A stretch of DNA of 5,951 nucleotides from an uncultured Coriobacteriales bacterium. GTDB taxonomy: Bacteria > Actinomycetota > Coriobacteriia > Coriobacteriales > UMGS124. Shown piece by piece: positions 1 through 5,919 of the stretch. Below the pieces are notes generated by a model. That model was not told where the DNA came from, searched no databases, and was given only the letters and a program-made list of their open reading frames with translations. The stretch's first letter is position 1; each line of letters begins with the position of its first letter. The stretch spans positions 1 to 5,951 of the forward strand of contig CAKUKJ010000165.1 of assembly GCA_934662525.1 (NCBI GenBank), given 5' to 3'. The translations under genes were made by a program, and so were the position numbers.

Positions 1-93
1 GCCCACGCCCTTGACGAACGTGCGACGCGTGAGCTTGCCCGCGCGCATGAAGTACTCGGGTGCGGGGCTTGCGGCCTGCGTTTCCTTGCCCAT
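1..93 (-). CDS. 5' end of a Tat-exported protein, probably a redox enzyme (partial)
   Basis: Only the first 31 residues are in the window; the gene runs off the left edge. The translation begins MGKETQAASPAPEYF and carries TRRTFVK at residues 22-28, a close match to the twin-arginine consensus (S/T-R-R-x-F-L/V-K), after a long polar n-region. The hydrophobic h-region would start just beyond the edge (GVG...). The ATG at 93-91 was chosen because a strong ribosome binding site, AGGAAGG (complement of 99-105), sits 5 bases upstream; a second in-frame Met at residue 16 has no such site. Tat signals mostly serve folded, cofactor-loaded proteins such as molybdopterin oxidoreductases or flavoprotein reductases, so a secreted oxidoreductase is the likely identity, but the enzyme class cannot be seen here. 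The gene diverges from the Crp/Fnr regulator at 481, which may control it. The start and export signal are well supported; the function is inference. Confidence 0.8.
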   Translation of the reverse strand, partial: MGKETQAASPAPEYFMRAGKLTRRTFVKGVG

Positions 94-265
94 GGTTGCC
101 TTCCTCTCCCTTGTTGGTGACGCCTGCGCCGGCACTTGGCCCGCGAGGCGTTTGACATTTGGGAGCTTAGAGTGGCTTCGTGCGGCATGCGCCCCAGCAT
201 CGTGAGGCGCGTCCATGTTTGGGCGGCGTTGCGCAAACCGTGGCCGGGCACGCCTTTTGGAGCGG

Positions 266-283
266 CCTCACAAAAATGTGAGG
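266..283. promoter_or_regulatory. Candidate Crp/Fnr-type operator (perfect 18-bp inverted repeat)
   Basis: The sequence CCTCACAAAAATGTGAGG has two perfect 7-bp arms (CCTCACA and TGTGAGG) around an AAAA spacer. Its core, TCACA-N4-TGTGA, has the same 5-4-5 layout as the Fnr box TTGAT-N4-ATCAA, though the half-site bases differ. It lies between a Crp/Fnr-family gene and a divergent Tat-protein gene, where such a regulator would bind. No T-run follows on the plus strand, so a terminator is unlikely. The perfect symmetry is seen directly; binding by the neighbouring regulator is inference. Confidence 0.6.
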
Positions 284-410
284 GGTATGGGCTGCGGTGG
301 TGCCACAGTTGGAGAGAGGGAATCGTGAGGGGGGACGGGGATTTTGGAAAGGGGACGGGCCTCTCGGGGTGCAACCCCTCGCTGCGCAAGCATTCTCTTC
401 GCGCCCCCTG

Positions 411-419
411 TGTTATCCT
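411..419 (+). promoter_or_regulatory. Possible extended -10 element for the Crp/Fnr gene
   Basis: TGTTATCCT reads as an extended -10 element: TG, one base, then TATCCT, which matches four of six positions of TATAAT. The -35 position 17 bases upstream (391-396, CATTCT) is a poor match, which an extended -10 can tolerate. Transcription would start near 426 and leave a leader of about 55 bases before the ATG at 481. This is a weak, motif-only call. Confidence 0.3.
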
Positions 420-462
420 TCTTGGACGGAGAGCCCGTGCCGGCGTGCCGGGCGGGCGTCAT

Positions 463-471
463 GGGGAGAGG
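463..471 (+). promoter_or_regulatory. Ribosome binding site fixing the Crp/Fnr start
   Basis: GGGGAGAGG lies 9 bases before the ATG at 481 and selects that codon. The same frame stays open far upstream (to about 136), but the upstream peptide is arginine/glycine-rich with no family resemblance. The nearby ATG at 461 is in a different frame. Confidence 0.7.
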
Positions 472-480
472 TCGCAATTC

Positions 481-1182
481 ATGGAGACGGCAAGCCTGTT
501 CGTTCAACCGCGCCCGGTGCTGGCACGGGCTGTGGAGGGTTGCATACGCGACGGCTCGGTGCAGAGCACGCTCATGCACCTCAAGCCCGGCGACCTGCTG
601 TTTCGCAGCGGCGACAACATCCGCTGGACGTTCTATCTCTCGCGCGGCATGGTGAAGCTGTACTCGGTCAACGGTACGGGCGACACCAAGACGGTCTTCC
701 TGCACAAGGCCGGAACGCTCATCGGTTTTCAAACCCTCCAACAGACCGACGACGACGTCTACCCCAGCATCCTCAACGCCCAGGCCACGTCCGCCTGCGA
801 CATCTACGCACTCAACGCCGCCCAGTTCAAGCAGTTCCTCGTTGCGCACGGCGACATCGGCTACGAGATGTCGTGCTACCTGTTCGACATGATGGCGTCG
901 CAGACGCGCGAGAACGTGAACGGTTCCATCTACTCGGTGTTGGAGCGCTTCGCGGCGCTGTTGCTCGCCATCGCCCGCGAGCTCAATCTGCCTCAGGCAC
1001 CGGCCGTGGTGCCCTTCGCCAACGCCGAGCTCGCCGCCATGCTGGGCGTGCACCCCAACTCGGTGACCAACGCCATTGCCTCGCTGCGCAAGGCCGAGTG
1101 CGTCGAGCGCCAGCACGGCTGCCTTCTCATCACCGACTATAAAAAGCTCAAGCAGGTGGCCGGCGACCTCGTGGGAAGGTAG
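481..1182 (+). CDS. Crp/Fnr-family transcriptional regulator
   Basis: This is a 233-residue cytoplasmic DNA-binding regulator of usual length for Crp/Fnr proteins. Residues about 30-125 form the N-terminal cyclic-nucleotide-binding-like beta-barrel (LKPGDLLFRSGD, then FYLSRGMVKLYSVNG and HKAGTLIGF). Residues about 130-170 form the dimerisation helix (SVLERFAALLLAIARELNL). The C-terminal winged helix-turn-helix is at about 175-230, with ELAAMLGVHPNSVTNAIASLRKAE as the helix-turn-helix. Cysteines fall at 21, 106, 132, 207 and 214 and do not form the N-terminal cluster of Fnr, so an Fnr-type oxygen-sensing [4Fe-4S] centre is unlikely. The barrel also lacks an obvious cAMP-binding RxS signature. 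The effector is therefore unknown. It is divergent from a Tat-exported protein gene and probably regulates it through the inverted repeat at 266-283. The family is clear; the target and signal are inference. Confidence 0.93.
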   Translation: METASLFVQPRPVLARAVEGCIRDGSVQSTLMHLKPGDLLFRSGDNIRWTFYLSRGMVKLYSVNGTGDTKTVFLHKAGTLIGFQTLQQTDDDVYPSILNAQATSACDIYALNAAQFKQFLVAHGDIGYEMSCYLFDMMASQTRENVNGSIYSVLERFAALLLAIARELNLPQAPAVVPFANAELAAMLGVHPNSVTNAIASLRKAECVERQHGCLLITDYKKLKQVAGDLVGR

Positions 1183-1278
1183 GGGTCGCACCCAGCGCGC
1201 TCGAAGGCCGGGCAACAACACGCATTTCACCCATAAAATCGGCCAGAAACGGTAATTACCCGCGAAACTAAGATTGAG

Positions 1279-1332
1279 ATGCATGCTAATCGGAACAATG
1301 CGGCCATCCCGCCGGCTTTATCGTGCATGCAT
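1279..1332. repeat. Spaced inverted repeat ATGCATGC / GCATGCAT
   Basis: ATGCATGC at 1279-1286 is the exact reverse complement of GCATGCAT at 1325-1332, with 38 bases between. Each arm is also nearly self-palindromic, so TGCATGC occurs as a direct repeat as well. It lies between convergent genes and could fold in either transcript. It may also be coincidental, because GCATGC is itself a palindrome. Confidence 0.35.
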
Positions 1333-1340
1333 GGCTGACT

Positions 1341-1355
1341 GCTCGGGCAACGAGC
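1341..1355 (-). terminator. Weak hairpin just past the histidine kinase stop
   Basis: GCTCG-GGCAA-CGAGC gives a 5-bp stem with a 5-base loop, 7 bases beyond the stop of the histidine kinase gene. No U-tract follows in the leftward transcript, so it does not meet the usual definition of an intrinsic terminator. It could act as a 3'-end stabilising hairpin. Confidence 0.25.
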
Positions 1356-1362
1356 CGCCCAG

Positions 1363-4047
1363 CTACCCTATATGCCGCTTATAGGTGGGAGCTTGTCCCC
1401 CCCCTGCTCTGCGGTTCTTTAAAATGCGGATGGTGCGCTCGAGCGTGGCGATGTCGAGAGGCTTGGCCACATGGGCGTCCATGCCGGCGTCCAGGCACTC
1501 CTGCACGTCGGAGGAGAACGCGTTGGCCGTCATGGCGACGATGGAGATCTCCTTGCCCAGGGGGTTTGCGCTGTGGCGGATGGCACGGGTGGCGTCGAGG
1601 CCGTTCATCACCGGCATCTGCACGTCCATCAGGATGGCGTCGTAGTCGCCGGGCCGCACCGAGGCGAAGGCTTCCACCAGCTCCTTGCCGTTGGGGTAGA
1701 TGGTGCATGCGGCGCCGTTCATGTCGAGCAGCGCCTTCAGGATCTCGGCGTTGAGCTCGTTGTCCTCGGCGCACAGGAACTTGAGTCCCCTCAGCACCGC
1801 GCCGTGCTCGGGGGCGGCGACGGGCGAGTTGTTGCGCGCCTGGTGCACGATGCGGGCAAAGTTGGAGAGGAAGAACGGGCGGGTGATGAGGCCGTTTACC
1901 CCGCTGAGGGCAAGGATGTCGGCCACCCGCTCCTGCTGGGCGTAGTCCACGCAGAACACGAGCACCGCTTCCTGCGCGTCGCGGCGCAACAGCTCCACAA
2001 GCTCGGGCAGGTGCGGGTCGTTGACGAACCCGCAAAGTAGCACGACGTCCACCGCGTGCTCGCCCAGCGCCGCTCGGGCCTCCTCCTTCGTCCTTGCCAC
2101 CAGGCAGGGAATCTCCGCCGCCTTGAGCGAGGCGCGCGCGTTGGCTATGAGCTGCTCCTCGTCGCTTACCAGCAGCACGCCCTTGGCGTCGATGTCCGGG
2201 TCGGCGCTGGGGTCTATCTCCATAGGCAGCGTCACATGGAAGCAGCTGCCCTTGCCCGGCGTGCTCTGCACGCTGATGGTGCCGCCCATGAGATCGACGA
2301 TGCTCTTGGTGATGGACATGCCCAGGCCCGTGCCCTGCACCTTGTTCGTCACGGAGTTCTCCGCGCGGGTGAACGGTTCGAAGATGTGCTCGGCGAATTC
2401 GGCGGTCATGCCGCAGCCGGTGTCGGTCACCGTGATGCCGATGACCGCGTGCCCGTCGTCGGGCGAGGGCAGCTCGGTCAGGTCGAGGTTGATGGAGCCG
2501 CCGCAGGGCGTGTACTTCACGGCGTTTGACAGCAGGTTGAGGAACACCTGGCGCAGGCGCACCGCGTCGCCCATCAGGTACTCGTGCACCACCTCGTGGG
2601 TGCGTATCGTCAGCGTCTGGCTGCGGCCCTCGCTTTGCGGGCGGATGATGCTGTCCACCTGGCCCACCTGCTCGGCAAGGCTCACGGGCTCGTTGTTGAG
2701 CGCCACGTCGGAGGACTCGATCTTGCTCATGTCGAGGATGTCGTTGATGAGGCTGAGCAGGTGCTGGCTGGAGGTCTGCACCTTCTGGATGTACAGGTCG
2801 AGCTTCTCGGCGTCGTTGCGGTCGTGCTCCATGAGCTTCGTGATGCCCACGATGGCGTTCATGGGCGTGCGGATGTCGTGCGACATGTTGGCGAGGAAGT
2901 CGCTCTTTGCCTTGTTGGCGCTCTCGGCCTCCTTCGTTGCCTTCTCGGCCACCCGTGCGGCCTGGGCAAGCCTTGCGTTGGCCTTCTCCAGCGACGCGCT
3001 GTTCTGCCGCTCTATCGCCAGGGCAAACCGCTGCTGCCTCTTGAGGATCCAGACGATGACGAGCGCGCTCACGGCGATGAGCAGCACGGCAAACGCCAGC
3101 ACCATCTGCAGGGTCGTGTTGATGAGGTCCACGGTGTTGGTGGCCACGTACTGGGAAGGCACCAGGAAGATCAAGGTCCACGCCGCGCTGTCCATCTTGT
3201 AGAGCGCGTAGTAGATCTCCGTGTCGTCGAGCAGGGCGTTTGAGTAGGAGATGCCGTCTTTGTCAAGCTCGGCGCGCGCGGACGCGAAGCTCGTGCCGTG
3301 CAGGTAGCTCATGTTGTCGAGCGTGTTGAAGACGTTGTAGCCTTTGAGCATGTCTCCCGTACTACTACTACTACTACTACTGAACAGCTTCAAGCCGTCC
3401 TCGTCCACGACGTAGACGCTGTTGTTGCCGTTGTATGCCTTGCATTCGAAATAGGGATTGAGCTCGTCCATGTTCTGCGAGATGCCGTAGTAGAGCACGC
3501 GAACCTTGGCGCCGTCGCCGCCTTGCAGCACGAGCGGCTCCTCAAGCCTGGCGAGGAACACCATCCGCGTCTCCGAGTACGTCAGCGAGTTCGACACGTA
3601 GCTGATGCGCTCCGGGTTGGAAAGCAGGTACTCCCTCTCGGCGAGAAGGCCCTGCTTGCCGTTTTGCGTGTAATAGGCGCCGTTCTCGTCGACGGCCACG
3701 AGGTTGCATTGCGTGGAGTCCAGGTCGGCCAGGCGGGCCTGCTTGCCCATCAGGGCGACCAGCTCGTCCGTCGTGGCGGGGTTCTCGTCCTGCAGGATGC
3801 GGTTCTGTCCCGTCACGGTGTGCCACTGGTTGTGTATCACGTCTTCCAGGCCGCTGAAGAGCTGCGTGGTGACCTCCCGCATCTGGTTGAGGCGCTCGTT
3901 GTACAGCGTCTTGTCGATGTAGGCGTTGTAGACGGTGGTGAAGCCGATCAGCCCGACAAGAACGACTGCGCAGACCAGGAGCAGCCCGCCCACGCCCCAT
4001 CGGCGCTCGTTGGTTTGTTGGCTGGCGCACGTGGTCTGCTCAGTCAT
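1363..4047 (-). CDS. Membrane-bound hybrid sensor histidine kinase with pseudoreceiver and C-terminal receiver
   Basis: This 894-residue protein senses an extracytoplasmic signal and autophosphorylates. TM1 is at about 18-40 and TM2 at about 311-335. The roughly 270-residue sensor between them is probably a double-Cache domain (AVDENGAYYT, VYVVDEDGLKLF). A coiled coil at about 340-385 leads to HisKA with SHDIRTPMNAI (phospho-acceptor H390). HATPase_c follows, with N504/N508, DTGCGM at 542-547, FEPF at 556-559 and GTGLGMSI at 572-579. The first receiver-like domain (about 622-737) has Cys672 where the phospho-Asp belongs and Arg723 for the conserved Lys, so it is degenerate. The last receiver (about 753-877) is intact: E761/D762, phospho-acceptor D808 in LMDVQMP, T840 and K862. 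No output or Hpt domain is present, so the phosphate must pass to separate partners. The ATG lies 9 bases after the lipoprotein stop, with GGGAG inside that gene's last codons, implying co-transcription and coupled translation. The ligand is unknown. Confidence 0.95.
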   Translation of the reverse strand: MTEQTTCASQQTNERRWGVGGLLLVCAVVLVGLIGFTTVYNAYIDKTLYNERLNQMREVTTQLFSGLEDVIHNQWHTVTGQNRILQDENPATTDELVALMGKQARLADLDSTQCNLVAVDENGAYYTQNGKQGLLAEREYLLSNPERISYVSNSLTYSETRMVFLARLEEPLVLQGGDGAKVRVLYYGISQNMDELNPYFECKAYNGNNSVYVVDEDGLKLFSSSSSSSTGDMLKGYNVFNTLDNMSYLHGTSFASARAELDKDGISYSNALLDDTEIYYALYKMDSAAWTLIFLVPSQYVATNTVDLINTTLQMVLAFAVLLIAVSALVIVWILKRQQRFALAIERQNSASLEKANARLAQAARVAEKATKEAESANKAKSDFLANMSHDIRTPMNAIVGITKLMEHDRNDAEKLDLYIQKVQTSSQHLLSLINDILDMSKIESSDVALNNEPVSLAEQVGQVDSIIRPQSEGRSQTLTIRTHEVVHEYLMGDAVRLRQVFLNLLSNAVKYTPCGGSINLDLTELPSPDDGHAVIGITVTDTGCGMTAEFAEHIFEPFTRAENSVTNKVQGTGLGMSITKSIVDLMGGTISVQSTPGKGSCFHVTLPMEIDPSADPDIDAKGVLLVSDEEQLIANARASLKAAEIPCLVARTKEEARAALGEHAVDVVLLCGFVNDPHLPELVELLRRDAQEAVLVFCVDYAQQERVADILALSGVNGLITRPFFLSNFARIVHQARNNSPVAAPEHGAVLRGLKFLCAEDNELNAEILKALLDMNGAACTIYPNGKELVEAFASVRPGDYDAILMDVQMPVMNGLDATRAIRHSANPLGKEISIVAMTANAFSSDVQECLDAGMDAHVAKPLDIATLERTIRILKNRRAGGGQAPTYKRHIG
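3360..3381 (-). repeat. In-frame AGT trinucleotide repeat (seven serine codons)
   Basis: Seven perfect ACT units on the plus strand are read as seven AGT serine codons on the coding strand, giving Ser223-Ser229 of the kinase sensor domain just after VYVVDEDGLKLF. AGT is an unexpected serine codon to repeat in so GC-rich a gene, so this looks like a simple-sequence expansion rather than codon choice. Gain or loss of whole units keeps the frame. Confidence 0.85.
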
Positions 4048-4056
4048 CTTCGGCGA

Positions 4057-5919
4057 CTACTCCCACACGATGTCTTTGGTGCTCAGCGTCTCGAACTGGC
4101 TGAAGTACTCGCGCGCGGCGTCGAGGCCCATCACGCCGCTGTCTTGCAGGTCGCCTTCTTCCGCCACGGCGTCGGAGACGCCGCAGATGGCAACGGTGTA
4201 GGTCGTGTCGTCGTCAAGCTCGGCGCCGCCCTCGGTCACCAGGACGTAGGGGAACATGAGGCTGCCGTCGCCCAGGTAGTCGTAGCCCTGCTCGGCCAGC
4301 TCCTTGACGCGCTTGCCGGCAAGCGTCACCGTCTGGATGTTGTTGCGCCAGCCGGTGGGCAGGATGGAGACGATCTCGGAGTCGCCGATGGGCAGGGCGA
4401 ACAGCTTGCCGCTGACGCCTCCCTTGTTCATCTCGTAGGCGTCGAGGTTGTAGATCCATGGGTTGGTGGACACGAGGGCGGCTGCGGCGTCGGTGGCCTG
4501 CGCGAAGCAGATGCCCACCGCGCGGGCGCAGTCGTCCATCTCGATGGTCTCGGTGGCGGTGGTGTAGTACTCCACGTCGTTGTCGGTGAGGAGGTGCTGG
4601 TTGTCGTCGAAGAACTCCATGAGCCCGTCGAGGTCCACCTCGTCCTTGATGTAGGCGATCGCCTCCTCGCCTGCCGGGGCGATGTAGTTCTCCCATCCCG
4701 CATAGATGAAGTTGGCGGTATGGCCGCTGTTCAGCTCTTCCAGCACGTTTGCATAGTAGCTGTCCTCGCTGACGGGGGCGTTCTTGAGGGGCAGCATGCG
4801 CGAGCTGTTCTGCGAGGGGTCGAGCGACTCCATGCCCTCCACGGTGGACAGGACGTCCATGACCTTGAGGGCGTCCTCAAGCTTCTGCTCGTTGCCTGCC
4901 TCGCCCAGGCTCTTGTTGAGGCCCACGTAGCGGCTGACGTTGAGGATGAAGACATTCTGGCTGCCGTCATCGGAGAGGTAGGGCATGAGCCGGAACTCGC
5001 AGGACGTGGAGCCCTCGCCCGTGTTGTTCAGGGTGTTGCTGTTGCCCACGAGGAACAGCACGTTGCCCGCGCGCATGGTGTCTTTGGTCGCCGCGTCGTC
5101 GTCGGGCGTGCCCTCGGCGTTCAGCAGGCCAAGCTCCTTCCAGCGGTCGAGGAGCTGGAACGCCTCCACCATCTCGGGGGTGTCCTTGACGGTGGTCTCG
5201 CCGGTGATGAAGGCGTTTTGCCACTTGATGCCCTCAACCGTGCTGAGGAAGCCCGTGCTGAGGACGTTGGTTATGTACTGGAAGCCGTAGCCGGGGTACT
5301 GGAGCTGGTCGCGGCAGAAGGTGTAGCCCGCTGCCTCCACGGCCTCCTTGAGCTGTGCGATGTCGGCCAGGCTGGTGGGCAGCTCCCAGCCGTTGTCGTC
5401 GAGCAGCGTCTTGTTGTATGTGATGCCCAGGGCGTTGTAGCCCAAGGGGAGCATGTAGACCGCGCCCTCGTTGGTGACCTCGCGCAGGCGCGACTGGGCG
5501 TAGTTGCCCGTGAAGTCGTAGCTGGAGACGTCGAGGAAGTCGGCGGCGTCGTCGTTGCGGCCCGGCGTGTAGTAGGTGGTGAAGTAGATGTCGGGCATTT
5601 GGCCTGCGGCGCGCATGTCCAGCACGTAGGTGGTGTAGTTCTGCCCGTTGTAGGGCGTGATCTGCAGGTTTACCTCGGGGTATTTCTCCTGCATCAGTTC
5701 GTAGAAGTGCGACGTGTTGCGGTACGGGGCGTTCATCGTGAGGACGGGGCGCTCGCTTGTGGAGGTGACGGCCGTGGTGGCCTGCGTTCCGGCGTCTGCA
5801 CCCGTCTGCGTGCCGGTGCCCGTGCCGGAGTCGGTGTCGCAGCCGGAGAGCACGCCGGCCGCGCAGGGGAGCGCCGCCATGAGGCCCAGGGCCGTCCTTC
5901 TCGTTATCGTGCCGCTCAT
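4057..5919 (-). CDS. Lipoprotein: solute-binding protein fused to a 5'-nucleotidase C-terminal-like domain
   Basis: This 620-residue protein is probably anchored to the outer face of the membrane. The N-terminus has twin arginines (TRRTALGLM, R7-R8), a hydrophobic stretch and the lipobox LSGC with Cys27, followed by a Gly/Thr/Ser-rich linker to about 57. Residues about 58-420 resemble family 1 ABC solute-binding proteins: the N-terminal lobe, GAVYMLPLGYNALGITYNKTLL at 152-173, and the later FILNVSRYVGLNKS. Residues about 450-610 resemble the 5'-nucleotidase C-terminal domain: ATDAAAALV, KLFALPIGDSEIVSI, IQTVTLAGKRVKELAEQG and ELDDDTTYTVAI. The usual PFGN motif reads PIGD, and no metallophosphatase domain exists, so hydrolysis is not expected. 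The start is fixed by AAGGGA (complement of 5928-5933), 8 bases upstream. No permease or ATPase gene is adjacent; the next gene is a hybrid histidine kinase, so a sensing role is likely. The binding-protein call is firm; the C-terminal domain call rests on motif resemblance, and the ligand is unknown. Confidence 0.88.
   Translation of the reverse strand: MSGTITRRTALGLMAALPCAAGVLSGCDTDSGTGTGTQTGADAGTQATTAVTSTSERPVLTMNAPYRNTSHFYELMQEKYPEVNLQITPYNGQNYTTYVLDMRAAGQMPDIYFTTYYTPGRNDDAADFLDVSSYDFTGNYAQSRLREVTNEGAVYMLPLGYNALGITYNKTLLDDNGWELPTSLADIAQLKEAVEAAGYTFCRDQLQYPGYGFQYITNVLSTGFLSTVEGIKWQNAFITGETTVKDTPEMVEAFQLLDRWKELGLLNAEGTPDDDAATKDTMRAGNVLFLVGNSNTLNNTGEGSTSCEFRLMPYLSDDGSQNVFILNVSRYVGLNKSLGEAGNEQKLEDALKVMDVLSTVEGMESLDPSQNSSRMLPLKNAPVSEDSYYANVLEELNSGHTANFIYAGWENYIAPAGEEAIAYIKDEVDLDGLMEFFDDNQHLLTDNDVEYYTTATETIEMDDCARAVGICFAQATDAAAALVSTNPWIYNLDAYEMNKGGVSGKLFALPIGDSEIVSILPTGWRNNIQTVTLAGKRVKELAEQGYDYLGDGSLMFPYVLVTEGGAELDDDTTYTVAICGVSDAVAEEGDLQDSGVMGLDAAREYFSQFETLSTKDIVWE

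Larger units (their letters stand above)
94..480. other. Divergent intergenic region between Tat-protein gene and Crp/Fnr gene
   Basis: This 387-bp stretch has no supported gene; open frames crossing it are continuations or shadows lacking ribosome binding sites. It should hold the promoters of both divergent genes. It contains an 18-bp inverted repeat at 266-283, the 8-bp palindrome TTGCGCAA at 229-236, a direct repeat GGGGACGGG at 331-339 and 351-359, and a short inverted repeat GGGGT-GCA-ACCCC at 366-378. A TTGACA hexamer occurs at 152-157 on the plus strand, but no good -10 hexamer follows at the right distance. I saw no convincing minus-strand promoter. Confidence 0.7.
1183..1362. other. 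Convergent intergenic region
   Basis: This 180-bp gap lies between the 3' ends of the Crp/Fnr gene and the histidine kinase gene and looks more AT-rich than its flanks. I see no gene in it. A terminator for each side would be expected here. The best structures are a 5-bp stem at 1341-1355 and a CGGC/GCCG stem at 1301-1314 followed by CTTTAT, both too weak to call as intrinsic terminators with confidence. Confidence 0.6.

Noticed and set aside
266..283. Reading the CCTCACA/TGTGAGG inverted repeat as a transcription terminator
   Set aside because: No T-run follows on the plus strand, and the element lies upstream of both divergent genes rather than at a gene end.
136..480. N-terminal extension of the Crp/Fnr protein in the same open frame
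   Set aside because: The upstream peptide is rich in Arg, Gly and Trp with no resemblance to the family, and the strong ribosome binding site at 463-471 points to the ATG at 481, which gives the normal family length.
268..1284. Long minus-strand open frame opposite the Crp/Fnr gene
   Set aside because: Its product has the His/Arg/Val-rich composition of an antisense shadow in GC-rich DNA and no recognisable domain; the plus-strand gene explains the region.
1379..3181. 600-codon open frame in another frame of the kinase strand
   Set aside because: It is Arg/His/Pro/Gly-rich low-complexity sequence lying wholly inside the kinase gene, which has clear domain motifs throughout; it is a codon-bias shadow.
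2021..3202. 393-codon plus-strand open frame opposite the kinase
   Set aside because: It is antisense to the kinase catalytic core, with Ser/Met/Arg-rich composition and no domain or ribosome binding site I could support.
3360..3381. On/off phase variation of the kinase through the AGT repeat
   Set aside because: The repeat unit is three bases, so slippage changes serine number but not frame; only length tuning is plausible.
4057..4570. Functional 5'-nucleotidase activity of the lipoprotein
   Set aside because: Only the C-terminal-domain-like part is present. The metal-binding catalytic motifs of the metallophosphatase domain are absent and PFGN is changed to PIGD.
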